Shown here one piece after another: positions 48,180 through 56,090 of a stretch of 64,000 bases of DNA. The notes beneath the pieces are model-generated. The model was not told the DNA's origin. It did no database searches and saw only the letters and a list, made by a program, of their open reading frames with translations. Source of the DNA: Micromonospora chalcea (lineage in GTDB: Bacteria; Actinomycetota; Actinomycetes; Mycobacteriales; Micromonosporaceae); contig NZ_MAGP01000105.1 of the NCBI RefSeq assembly GCF_002926165.1, forward strand, positions 27,755 to 91,754, in the 5' to 3' direction. Within the stretch, counting starts at the first letter, position 1, and each line of letters opens with the position of its first letter. Both the position numbers and the translations under genes were made by a program.

Positions 48180-48243
48180 GGTGCGGACTGTAGAAGCGGG
48201 TGGGCCGGTTTCCGCGCGGTCTGTCGGGGACCGGTCGGAGCCG

Positions 48244-48249
48244 TATCCT
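48244..48249 (+). promoter_or_regulatory. -10 box TATCCT before the methyltransferase
   Basis: TATCCT lies 7 bases before ATG 48257, without a ribosome-binding site. Confidence 0.45.
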
Positions 48250-48256
48250 GCTGGTG

Positions 48257-48991
48257 ATGAAGCTCTTCGGTACGGTCGCCGACCTGTACGAGCGCGCGCG
48301 GCCCGGCTATCCGCCGGAGATCGCCGAGTCGATCCTCGCCTACCACGGCGGTACCCCGGCGTCGGTGGTCGAGGTCGGCGCGGGCACCGGGAAGGGCACC
48401 GACGTGCTGGCCCGCCTCGGCGCGCCGCTGACCTGTGTGGAGCCCGACGCGCGGATGGCGGCCCGGCTGGCCGAGCGGTTCCCGGACGCCCGCGTCGAGG
48501 CAACGACGTTCGAGCGGTGGTCGCCGCCGGCCGGCGGGGTGGACGTGCTCGCCTGCGCGATGGCCTGGCACTGGCTGGACGCCGCCACCCGCAACGCCCT
48601 GGCCCGGCGCGCCCTGGCACCCGGCGGCACGCTCGCCGTCTTCGGGCACCGCTACGACTACGCCGACGCCGGCCAGCAGGCCGCCGTCCGGGCCGCACTG
48701 CGATCCGTCGACCCCACCGTCCGGAAGCGGCCCGTCGACTGGTTCCACCGGGACATCCTCGACAGCGGGCAGTTCGACGACGTACGCCGCGAGGTGTTCC
48801 GGCGGGAACTGCCGTTGGACAAGGAGCGGTACCTGGCGCTGATGCGCACGTTCGGGCCGTACCTGTCCCGGACCCCCGAGCAGCAGCAACGCGGAATCGC
48901 CGCCCTGGACCGGCTGGTGGACGACTTCGGCGGCACCGTCGTGCTCGACCTGCGGACCACGCTCGTGCTGGGCCGGGCCGATGCTCGGTGA
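48257..48991 (+). CDS. Class I SAM-dependent methyltransferase
   Basis: 244 residues from ATG 48257. Motif I is VVEVGAGTGKGTDVLAR (near 34-50), followed by CVEPDARMAARLAERFP; the start (KLFGTVADLYERARPGYPPEI) is that of the UbiE/Trm9-like type (methyltransferase 11). Substrate unknown. Divergent from the vWF-D gene and overlaps the SRPBCC gene at its end. Confidence 0.9.
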   Translation: MKLFGTVADLYERARPGYPPEIAESILAYHGGTPASVVEVGAGTGKGTDVLARLGAPLTCVEPDARMAARLAERFPDARVEATTFERWSPPAGGVDVLACAMAWHWLDAATRNALARRALAPGGTLAVFGHRYDYADAGQQAAVRAALRSVDPTVRKRPVDWFHRDILDSGQFDDVRREVFRRELPLDKERYLALMRTFGPYLSRTPEQQQRGIAALDRLVDDFGGTVVLDLRTTLVLGRADAR

Positions 48992-49490
48992 CCGGTGGGG
49001 CGTGTCGGACGACGAGACGCTGCGCCGCTACCCGTGCGACGATTTCGTGCCCGCGCCCACGCTGCGGGCGTGGCGCGGGGTGAGCGTGGACGCGCCACCG
49101 GCGGCCGTGTGGCAGTGGGTCGGCCAGATCCGGGTCGCGCCCTACTCGTACGACTGGATCGACAACCTCGGCCGCCGCTCACCGCAACGGCTGGTGGGCC
49201 TTCCCGAGCCGGTGGCCGGCGAGCCGTTCACCACCGCGGGCGGGCGGCGACGCGGCCGGATCCTCGCGGTCGAGCCAGGGCGTCACCTCACCGGACGGAT
49301 CATGGGCGCGGTCCTGTCGTACGTCCTGGTGCCGGACGCCGGGAACACGACCCGCCTGCTGCTCAAGGTCGTGATGCGGACGAACCCGGTGATCGCCCTC
49401 GGCGGATGCCTCGGTGACCTGGTGATGGCCCGCCGGCAGTTGCTGAACCTCAAGCGGCTCGCCGAGGAGGGCGCGGTTCCGGGGCGCTGA
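48981..49490 (+). CDS. SRPBCC-like protein
   Basis: 169 residues from ATG 48981 (or 162 from GTG 49002, which has GGTGGGG upstream). It has the SRPBCC/START-like pattern: WRGVSVDAPPAAVWQWVGQIRVAPYSYDWIDNLGR and LSYVLVPDAGNTTRLLLKVV. A small-molecule binding role is likely. It overlaps the methyltransferase by 11 bases and ends 4 bases before the convergent MerR gene. Confidence 0.85.
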   Translation: MLGDRWGVSDDETLRRYPCDDFVPAPTLRAWRGVSVDAPPAAVWQWVGQIRVAPYSYDWIDNLGRRSPQRLVGLPEPVAGEPFTTAGGRRRGRILAVEPGRHLTGRIMGAVLSYVLVPDAGNTTRLLLKVVMRTNPVIALGGCLGDLVMARRQLLNLKRLAEEGAVPGR

Positions 49491-49494
49491 TCCG

Positions 49495-50328
49495 TCACTC
49501 CGGGCGTCGTTCGACCGGCGCGCTGCTCACCACGCCGTCGGAGCGGACCTCCTGACGCAGACGCGCCAGGTTGACGAACCGGTCGCCGTCGACCGGGGCG
49601 GCGTCGAGCAGGCGCAGGACCACTGTGCAGTACTTGGCCATGGTGTTGCGGCCCGGCATGAAGATGGACAACTCGTCGTGGGCGTCCGGCGTCTGCACGA
49701 ACAGGTCGGCAGGCAGGGACGGCAGCGTCTCCGGGGTGCCCGTCACCGCGACCTTGACCGTCCAGAACGGCCCGGTGCCGTCGAGTACGCGCCGGTCCTG
49801 TTCCGGCGTCTCCAGCGCCAGCGTCCGCCACGGCTCGCCCAGGCAGGTGAGGCCCGCCTGCCGCACGGTGGCGACCAGCTCGGCCGTCGCCGCCGTGATG
49901 ATCTCCTCGGCCCGGTCCCACTCCTGCGCGTCCCGGCCCAGCGGCGTGCCCGGCACGAGCCGCGCCACCACAGTCGTGGCCGGCACGTGCCGCAGCCGCG
50001 GCTCGGGCTGCGCCTCGAAGACGGCGCGAGCGGCAGCGATCGCGTCCGCCTGCTCCTGGCGCTCCCGGCTGACCTCGTCGCTGTGCCGATCGAGCAGGGC
50101 GAGCGCCTGGTCCGGTTCGTCGAGGGCACGCCGGACAAGCTTCACGCTCATCCCGGTGTCCCGCAGCAGCGTGATCAGCATTGCGCGTTCCACCTGCTCG
50201 AAGGCGTACGAGCGGTGGCCGGTCCGGTCGTCGACCTCGGCGGGCACGAGCAGCCCTTCGGCGTGGTAGAAGCGCAGCGCCTGCGGCGACAGGTGACACA
50301 TCTGGCTGAACTCGCTGATCGACAACAT
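49495..50328 (-). CDS. MerR family transcriptional regulator
   Basis: 277 residues. N-terminal HTH: LSISEFSQMCHLSPQALRFYHAEGLLVPAEVDDRTGHRSYAFEQV. The coiled region (about 70-120) joins to a GyrI-like effector-binding domain (120-277). The chain lacks a cysteine cluster of the metal-sensing type, so the ligand is probably a small organic molecule, as in BmrR-type regulators. The kinase-like gene lies upstream on the same strand, with a 47-base gap. Confidence 0.92.
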   Translation of the reverse strand: MLSISEFSQMCHLSPQALRFYHAEGLLVPAEVDDRTGHRSYAFEQVERAMLITLLRDTGMSVKLVRRALDEPDQALALLDRHSDEVSRERQEQADAIAAARAVFEAQPEPRLRHVPATTVVARLVPGTPLGRDAQEWDRAEEIITAATAELVATVRQAGLTCLGEPWRTLALETPEQDRRVLDGTGPFWTVKVAVTGTPETLPSLPADLFVQTPDAHDELSIFMPGRNTMAKYCTVVLRLLDAAPVDGDRFVNLARLRQEVRSDGVVSSAPVERRPE

Positions 50329-50375
50329 GATCCCAGCCTGCCCCCTTCAGTAACCGCAAGGGCAAGCGCCGCCGC

Positions 50376-50906
50376 CTAATGCTGGGGCAGCCCGGCGGCG
50401 GCCGCGATCGTCTCGACCGCCTGCTCCAAGCCGGTGCTCTCCGGGAGGACGAGTTCGCCGGGCCAGTCCAGGACGTCGTGCGCGGCGTACCAGCCGCTCA
50501 TCTGCTCGGCGGTGAAGTCACCGGCCTGCGGGCGGGTCAGATGCCGGCGCAGCGTCTCGGCCAGCGACACGTCGAGGTAGCAGAACAGCGACCGCCCCCG
50601 GTGGCCGTCCCGCAGCGAGGTCAGCATGTCGCGGTAGCGGCCGGTGTACAGGATGCCCTCCAGGACCACGTGGTAGCCGTGGTCGAGCGCGAACCGGACC
50701 GTCTGCTCGATCAACGCGGGGGCGACGCCGCCGGGCTTGTCCCGTTCGCGCAGGACGACGCGGCGCAGGTAGTCCTGTTCGACGAGGGCGCATCCCCGGC
50801 CGTGCCGGTGTCGTAGCTCGCGGGCGATGCTGCTCTTGCCCGAGCCGGAGTTGCCCCTGATGCAGACGAGGACCGTGTCCGGGCTCCCGGTGGTCTCAGC
50901 GGGCAC
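50376..50906 (-). CDS. P-loop kinase (AAA_33/chloramphenicol phosphotransferase-like)
   Basis: 176 residues from GTG 50906 (GGGAGG upstream). Walker A is GNSGSGKSSIA (near 18-28); the rest is the small-kinase fold with LEGILYTGRYRDML and an adenylate-like lid with RRHLTRPQ. It resembles uncharacterised P-loop kinases of the AAA_33 group; the substrate is unknown. The short loop between 50329 and 50375 has no gene. Confidence 0.85.
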   Translation of the reverse strand: MPAETTGSPDTVLVCIRGNSGSGKSSIARELRHRHGRGCALVEQDYLRRVVLRERDKPGGVAPALIEQTVRFALDHGYHVVLEGILYTGRYRDMLTSLRDGHRGRSLFCYLDVSLAETLRRHLTRPQAGDFTAEQMSGWYAAHDVLDWPGELVLPESTGLEQAVETIAAAAGLPQH

Positions 50907-51015
50907 GGCGCCTCCCTGGCCTCGGCTGCCGCGGTCGGATGCCGACGGCGGCGGTCGCCCGCCGGCGCTGCCCCTGGCAGTCCGACGGGCGACCCGGCCC
51001 GGGCTCTCCGGGCTA

Positions 51016-51270
51016 CTAGGCCCGGGTGATCACCAGGAACGCGTACCCGATCACCTTCGTGCCGTCCCAGTTGTACATGGGGCGGCACGCCTGCGGCTTC
51101 GTCCACGACGACTGGTACTTGGGCCGGGCTTCGTTGCAGGCCTTCAGGGTCGGGTAGGTCGGGCTCGAGTAGTCCGCGTACGCGGGCACGCCCAGACCGA
51201 GCACCAGGGCGCCCGCGACCGAGGTGGCGGCGACGAGGCTGCGGATCCGCGGCCGTCGGAAGGCTTTCAC
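51016..51270 (-). CDS. Small secreted protein, 84 aa
   Basis: 84 residues from GTG 51270, chosen for GGGAGAAG just upstream. Signal peptide (KAFRRPRIRSLVAATSVAGA..., cleavage after about AYA-D at residue 33), mature part of about 50 residues with two Cys (in KACNEAR and QACRPMY) probably forming one disulfide. The end is WDGTKVIGYAFLVITRA. No family recognised; such small Cys-pair proteins are common exported proteins in actinomycetes. 110 bases separate it from the kinase gene. Confidence 0.75.
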   Translation of the reverse strand: MKAFRRPRIRSLVAATSVAGALVLGLGVPAYADYSSPTYPTLKACNEARPKYQSSWTKPQACRPMYNWDGTKVIGYAFLVITRA

Positions 51271-51495
51271 GTCTTCTCCCATTCTCATCATCGTCGCCCG
51301 ACCGTCCATCGTGGTCGCACGACCATGATCAGCTTAGGTCGGCGGCACAAGGCGCCCCCACGGGCCGGTTCCACCCCGCCACCAGGCTGGCCGCGTTCGG
51401 TGGAACGTCATGGGTGCCTCCCGGCCCGTTTGACACCGATGGTGTTCCACCCACGGACGATCGCCCCGCGGCCCCGGCGGGCGGCGTACGCGAAA

Positions 51496-51533
51496 AAGGC
51501 CCCGAACGGCGTGGAACGCCTGATCAGGGCCTT
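51496..51533 (-). terminator. Terminator of the second tRNA-Lys gene
   Basis: AAGGCCC (51496-51502) pairs with GGGCCTT (51527-51533), with an inner GGCGT/ACGCC stem and a TTTTT tail on the minus strand (AAAAA at 51493-51497). 9 bases after the tRNA. The region 51271-51490 has no gene. Confidence 0.85.
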
Positions 51534-51542
51534 GCTCGTTGG

Positions 51543-51615
51543 TGCGCCGCCAGGGACTCGAACCCCGAACCCGCGGATTAAGAGTCCGCTGCTCTGCCAG
51601 TTGAGCTAGCGGCGC
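51543..51615 (-). tRNA. tRNA-Lys (anticodon CTT), second copy
   Basis: 73 bases, identical to the gene at 44981-45053; identity extends over 89 bases from 51542 to 51630, including the start-side flank. A -10-like TAATCT lies upstream. No CCA is encoded. Confidence 0.96.
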
Positions 51616-51802
51616 TCGCTGACAACGGGAAGAAGATTAGCACGCCCGCCGAGCCGGGTTCCAATCCGATACCGGGGTCCCCCCTTCGGTCGAGCTTAAC
51701 CGGCGAAAGCGACTAAAACGGTCAGACTGTTCAGCGCCGGGGCGGGTCAGATGGCGTCGATACGGCACGATGTCCGCCAGGCATGTGAGGACAGGGGTGG
51801 GC

Positions 51803-53080
51803 ATGGGCAGGTTCTCGCGGGCCGGGGCGACGGTGGGCGCCCTGGTCCTCACGGCGTCGCTGGCACTGACCGGGTGCGGCGGCGGCGACGAGGGGAAGAA
51901 GCCGGCGTTCGAGCCCGGGCTGCAGCAGGTCGGCGGCGTCTCGGCCTCGGCGCCCGCCGACCCGAGCGCCGCCCCGACCGGCGGCGCCCCCGCGGCGGCG
52001 CTGACTGTCAGCCCGGCCGACGGCGCGGCGAGCCGGCCGGTCAGCACCGAGATCAGCGCCCGCATCCCGGGCGGCGGCACCGTGTCGAAGGTGGTGCTCG
52101 CCACCGCCGACGGCACCGCCGTCGCCGGACGGATGCGGCGGGACGGGTCCAGCTGGGTGCCGTCGGCCGCGCTGAAGTACGGCGCGAAGTACACCGCCAC
52201 CGTCACCGGGACCGGCAAGGACGGCCAGACGTACGAGGGCACCAGCACGTTCACCACGATGGCCAAGCCGAAGTCGATGATCGGCTCCGGGCTCTACCTG
52301 TTCAGCGACAAGACGTACGGCGTGGCCATGCCGGTGGTCGCCGAGTTCTCCCCGGGCATCCCGAAGAAGGACCGGGCCGCGGTGCAGAAGCGCATGTTCG
52401 TGCAGACGGACCCGCCGCAGCCCGGCGCCTGGCACTGGGTGGACAACGGCACGCAGGCGTACTACCGCGCCCCGGAGTACTGGAAGACCGGCACCACGAT
52501 CACCGTACGACTGGCGCTGGCCGGGATCCCGCTGAGCAACGGCCGCTACGGCAACATCGACCGGAGCGCCACCGCGAAGATCGGCCGCGCGTTCGAGATG
52601 ACCGTCGACAACGCGACGAAGCGGATGACGGTCTCCGAGAACGGCACGGTGATCCGTACGCTGCCGGTGAGCCTGGGCAAGAAGAGCACCCCCTCCTCCA
52701 GCGGCACGATGGTGGTGATGGAGAAGAAGGAGTCCACCGTCTTCGACACCCGCAGCGAGCCGGACCCGGCCAACCGCTACGTCACCGAGATCGACTTCGC
52801 CCAGCGGATCACCTGGGGCGGCGAGTACATCCACGCCGCGCCCTGGTCCGAGGGCGTGCAGGGGCGCCGGAACGTCTCGCACGGCTGCGTCAACGTGTCG
52901 ATGGCCGACGGGCGGTGGCTGTTCGGCAAGACGCTCGTCGGTGATCCGATCACGGTGAAGGGCACCGAGCGGCGCCTCGCGCCGGGTAACGGCTGGACTG
53001 CCTGGAGCTTGAGCTGGTCGGAGTTCGTCGCCGGCAGCGCGCTGCCGGTGCCGGAGGGCGGGCAGCCCGCCCCGTTCTGA
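51803..53080 (+). CDS. L,D-transpeptidase lipoprotein (first of two)
   Basis: 425 residues from ATG 51803 (AGGGGTGGG upstream). Lipoprotein signal with lipobox LTGC (near 23). Two immunoglobulin-like domains (about 60-165 and 170-275), then the catalytic YkuD domain (about 280-400), ending with the SHGCVNVS motif (Cys nucleophile, His) near 363. It makes 3-3 cross-links in peptidoglycan on the outer face of the membrane, like mycobacterial LdtMt2. The second copy follows 161 bases later. Confidence 0.93.
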   Translation: MGRFSRAGATVGALVLTASLALTGCGGGDEGKKPAFEPGLQQVGGVSASAPADPSAAPTGGAPAAALTVSPADGAASRPVSTEISARIPGGGTVSKVVLATADGTAVAGRMRRDGSSWVPSAALKYGAKYTATVTGTGKDGQTYEGTSTFTTMAKPKSMIGSGLYLFSDKTYGVAMPVVAEFSPGIPKKDRAAVQKRMFVQTDPPQPGAWHWVDNGTQAYYRAPEYWKTGTTITVRLALAGIPLSNGRYGNIDRSATAKIGRAFEMTVDNATKRMTVSENGTVIRTLPVSLGKKSTPSSSGTMVVMEKKESTVFDTRSEPDPANRYVTEIDFAQRITWGGEYIHAAPWSEGVQGRRNVSHGCVNVSMADGRWLFGKTLVGDPITVKGTERRLAPGNGWTAWSLSWSEFVAGSALPVPEGGQPAPF

Positions 53081-53241
53081 CCGGCGTACCGTGGTCGGAC
53101 ACGCCACCTCCGACGAAGCGCCGGGCGGCCGTGGAATCGTTACATCCCGGCGGGGTGTTCCGGTTCACGCCCGGCAACGCGTAAGCGCTCCGGCGCGTCT
53201 GACCTGAGACGACGCCGAACGGCATCACTTGTGAGGGAATC

Positions 53242-54552
53242 ATGCGAGCTGGCCAGGACGAACCGATCAGGGGCGGGAGCGCCCCGCGCGTCGGCCGCCG
53301 CCGCGCGCTGGCGGCCGGGGTGCTCGCCGCCGCGTTGGCCCTGACCTCCGCCTGCACCGGCGGCGGTGGCGGCAAGCCGTCGAGCTGGCAGGGCGGCGAC
53401 GGTGGCGAGAAGGCCCCGAAGGCCGCCGCCACGATCAGCGAGCCCGCCGCCGACGCCAAGGACGTGCCCGCCTCCACCGCCATCGTCTTCACCACGACCG
53501 AGGCGCAGGAGACGACAGTCGAGGTGAAGGACTCCGCCGGCAAGGCCGTCGACGTCGCGGTCGCCGCGGACGGCAAGAGCTGGCTGCCGGCCGGCGCCCT
53601 GGAGTACGGGCAGACGTACACCGCGACCGTGACGGCGACCGGCGACGACGGCAAGCCCGCGACCGCCACCAGCACGTTCACCACCATGGCGAAGCCGGCC
53701 AAGCAGGTCCGGGTCACCAGCTTCCTCGGCGACAACCAGGTCGTCGGCGTGGCCATGCCGCTGATCGTGAAGTTCGGCCGGGCCATCCCGGAGGACTACC
53801 GCGACGACGTGCAGCGCCGGATGATCGTCACCGCCAAGCCGGCCCAGGAGGGCATCTGGCACTGGGTGAGCCCGACCGAGGTGCGCTACCGGCCGAAGAC
53901 GTTCTGGAAGCCGAACAGCACCGTCAGCTACAAGGTGCAGGCGGGTGGGCTGCCGCTCGGCGGCGGCTGGTACGGCCGGTCCGACCTCACCGTCGACGTC
54001 AAGATCGGCCCGTCGTTCGTGATGACCGTCGACAACCGCACCAAGCGGATGACAGTCACCCGCGACGGCAAGGTGGTCAAGACCATCCCGGTGAGCCTGG
54101 GCAAGAAGAGCACCCCCTCGTCCAGCGGCACCATGGTGGTGATGGAGAAGCTCCGGCACACGGTCTTCGACACCATGGAGGAGCTGGGCCCGGAGGAGGG
54201 CTACCGCACCGAGATCGACTACGCCCAGCGGCTCACCTGGGGCGGCGAGTTCATCCACGCCGCGCCCTGGTCCGAGGGCGTGCAGGGCCGGTCGAACGTG
54301 TCGCACGGCTGCGTCAACGTCTCGATGAAGGAAGGCAACTGGCTGTTCGCCAACACCCGCATCGGTGACCCGATCACGGTCAAGGGCACCGAGCGCAAGC
54401 TCCAGAACGGCAACGGCTGGACCGACTGGAACATGAGCTGGGAGGAGTACGTCAAGGGCAGCGCCCTGCCGTACGAGCCGCCGGCCGCCGACACCCCGGA
54501 CCCCGACACCACGCCGGACGCCGGTACGCCGAGCGTCGAGCCGACCCCCTGA
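53242..54552 (+). CDS. L,D-transpeptidase lipoprotein (second of two)
   Basis: 436 residues. Lipobox LTSAC (near 38) after a signal peptide, two immunoglobulin-like domains (about 60-170, 175-285), YkuD domain (290-405) with SHGCVNVS and a proline/aspartate tail (residues 410-436). It shares the layout and many blocks with the first copy; the stretch with SLGKKSTPSSSGTMVVMEK is identical. The pair arose by duplication and may differ in substrate. A strong terminator follows. Confidence 0.93.
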   Translation: MRAGQDEPIRGGSAPRVGRRRALAAGVLAAALALTSACTGGGGGKPSSWQGGDGGEKAPKAAATISEPAADAKDVPASTAIVFTTTEAQETTVEVKDSAGKAVDVAVAADGKSWLPAGALEYGQTYTATVTATGDDGKPATATSTFTTMAKPAKQVRVTSFLGDNQVVGVAMPLIVKFGRAIPEDYRDDVQRRMIVTAKPAQEGIWHWVSPTEVRYRPKTFWKPNSTVSYKVQAGGLPLGGGWYGRSDLTVDVKIGPSFVMTVDNRTKRMTVTRDGKVVKTIPVSLGKKSTPSSSGTMVVMEKLRHTVFDTMEELGPEEGYRTEIDYAQRLTWGGEFIHAAPWSEGVQGRSNVSHGCVNVSMKEGNWLFANTRIGDPITVKGTERKLQNGNGWTDWNMSWEEYVKGSALPYEPPAADTPDPDTTPDAGTPSVEPTP

Positions 54553-54561
54553 CCTCGCGCA

Positions 54562-54601
54562 CACGACGAAGCCCCCTCCGGAAGGAGGGGGCTTCGTCGT
54601 G
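54562..54601 (+). terminator. 18-bp hairpin after the L,D-transpeptidase pair
   Basis: Perfect stem CACGACGAAGCCCCCTCC (54562-54579) with complement (54584-54601) and a GGAA loop. No T-run, but a very stable hairpin 10 bases after the stop codon. Confidence 0.85.
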
Positions 54602-54699
54602 AGGAGACACACAGGCCATGTCTTGTCGGGACCGCGCTCGTTCCCCTCATGGCCGGGCGCGCCATGGACCTTCCGTCAGCCGGTCGTTGAGGTGGTCAG

Positions 54700-54981
54700 A
54701 TGAGCAGCGCGGCCTGGCTCGACGAGTCGATGCGTCAACGGCCCGACCGCAGCGGCATCTACGTGCTCGCAGCGGCGGTGATACAGACCGGCGAGGTCGA
54801 GATGGTCAGGTTCGACGCTGCCAGGCTGGCTCCGACGTCCCGGGCCCGCGTTCACTACCGGGACGCGACCGACGGCGAACGGCGCAAGATGATCCAGGCC
54901 GTGGCGTCCATGACTGCAGCGGTCCAGCTGCTCGCTCCGCTGACGCCCACACTGAGGATGTCCGAGATCGAGCTGCACTGA
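54700..54981 (+). CDS. Short DUF3800-like protein
   Basis: 93 residues from ATG 54700 (GAGGTGG upstream). It begins MSSAAWLDESMRQRPDRSGI and YVLAAAVIQTG; the Leu-Asp-Glu-Ser then Val-Leu-Ala-Ala resemble the first strands of DUF3800 proteins (YIDESG...FVLAA), an RNase H-like family of about 220 residues. The rest of such a protein is missing, and no second part is seen in the frame after 54981, where a hairpin follows. It could be a free-standing short version or a fragment. Confidence 0.5.
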   Translation: MSSAAWLDESMRQRPDRSGIYVLAAAVIQTGEVEMVRFDAARLAPTSRARVHYRDATDGERRKMIQAVASMTAAVQLLAPLTPTLRMSEIELH

Positions 54982-54996
54982 CTGTGAACATGCGCG

Positions 54997-55034
54997 GGGC
55001 CGAGGTCCCGGTCTGCCCCGGGAGTCCTCGGCCC
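54997..55034 (+). terminator. Hairpin after the DUF3800-like gene
   Basis: GGGCCGAGG (54997-55005) pairs with CCTCGGCCC (55026-55034), with an inner CCCGG/CCGGG stem. The 228 bases from 55035 to 55262 hold no gene, but contain a further 11-bp hairpin (55148-55158 with 55181-55191). Confidence 0.7.
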
Positions 55035-55206
55035 GACTTCCGACCACATCCGCGGACTGATCGGCTCTATGTACCACCCCAGTGTAGGCGTGCTTCTCCG
55101 GGCAGGAAGCACATCGCGTCGATTTCCAGCCGGAGTTCGAACGCCTTCCGCAGGGGAGACGCGCACTGGCGGGGCCACGACTCCCCTGCGGTGCCCCTGA
55201 AACGAC

Positions 55207-55234
55207 TCACGCCCCCTCGAAGGAGGGGGCGTGA
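55207..55234 (-). terminator. Terminator of the tRNA-His gene
   Basis: TCACGCCCCCTC (55207-55218) and its complement (55223-55234) with a 4-base loop, 28 bases after the tRNA 3' end on the minus strand, followed by GTCGTTT. Confidence 0.75.
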
Positions 55235-55262
55235 TCAGGCAGTGGAGCAGATCCACTATCGG

Positions 55263-55336
55263 GGTGACTGATGGGAATTGAACCCACGACAACCGGGACC
55301 ACAACCCGGTGCTCTGCCAACTGAGCTACAGCCACC
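55263..55336 (-). tRNA. tRNA-His (anticodon GTG)
   Basis: 74 bases with the extra G at position -1 typical of tRNA-His; acceptor stem GTGGCTG/CAGTCAC, anticodon GTG in TTGTGGT, discriminator C. No CCA is encoded in the DNA. Confidence 0.96.
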
Positions 55337-55425
55337 ATGCTCGCCGCTTGCGGTTGCCCGGGCGGTGCGCGGACTAATAATAGCCACACTCCGGCCGACC
55401 CCGTCCACCGGGTTCGGCGCGGGCG

Positions 55426-56016
55426 TCAGAGCTGGGCGGCGATCGCCTTCGCGGCCTCGACGTCCGGGCCCGGCAGCGGCACGAACACGGTCCGCCGGTA
55501 GTACTCCAGCTCGCGGATGCTCTCCCGGATGTCGGCGAGCGCCCGGTGGGCCAGACCCTTCTGCGGCTGCCCGAAGTACACCCGCGGGTACCAGCGCCGG
55601 CACAGCTCCTTGATCGACGACACGTCGATCATCCGGTAGTGCAGGTGGGCGTCGAGCCGGGTCATGTCGCGGGCCAGGAAGCCCCGGTCGGTGGCGATCG
55701 AGTTGCCGCACAGCGGCGCGGTACGCGGGTCCTTCACGTAGCTGGTCACGTAGTCGAGCACCATGTCCTCGGCCTCGGCCAGGGTGACCGTGGAGCGGCG
55801 TACCTCCTCGGTGAGCCCGGACTTGGCGTGCATGCTGCGCACGATCTCCGGCATGCCGTCGAGCACCTCGTCGTCGGCGTGGATCACCACGTCGACGCCG
55901 TCACCGAGCACGTTGAGATCGGGATCGGTGACCAGCGCCGCGACCTCGATCAGCGCGTCCCGCCGCAGGTCCAGCCCGGTCATCTCACAGTCGATCCAGA
56001 CGAGAAGATCAGCCAC
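55426..56016 (-). CDS. orn: Oligoribonuclease
   Basis: 196 residues. DEDDh exonuclease: D9 and E11 in [11 protein letters not shown], then [11 protein letters not shown] (Asp III) and the His/Asp end motif [18 protein letters not shown]. Length and motifs are those of Orn, which degrades 2-5 nt RNA and pGpG. The tRNA-His gene follows downstream on the same strand, as is often seen in actinobacteria. A GTG at 56014-56016 is the start. Confidence 0.96.
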   Translation of the reverse strand: MADLLVWIDCEMTGLDLRRDALIEVAALVTDPDLNVLGDGVDVVIHADDEVLDGMPEIVRSMHAKSGLTEEVRRSTVTLAEAEDMVLDYVTSYVKDPRTAPLCGNSIATDRGFLARDMTRLDAHLHYRMIDVSSIKELCRRWYPRVYFGQPQKGLAHRALADIRESIRELEYYRRTVFVPLPGPDVEAAKAIAAQL

Positions 56017-56077
56017 CGGAACAGACTACGCGCCGCCGACCCGCCCGCGCCTCGGCACGGTGGCCGACGTGGACCGC

Positions 56078-56083
56078 TAGGGT
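56078..56083 (+). promoter_or_regulatory. -10 box TAGGGT for the GT87 gene
   Basis: TAGGGT with 7 bases to GTG 56091 and no ribosome-binding site; leaderless start inferred. Confidence 0.55.
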
Positions 56084-56090
56084 TTCCTGC

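Noticed and set aside
55148..55191. An 11-bp hairpin between the DUF3800-like gene and tRNA-His as a small RNA
   Set aside because: It has a 22-base loop and no clear promoter; support for an RNA gene is too weak.
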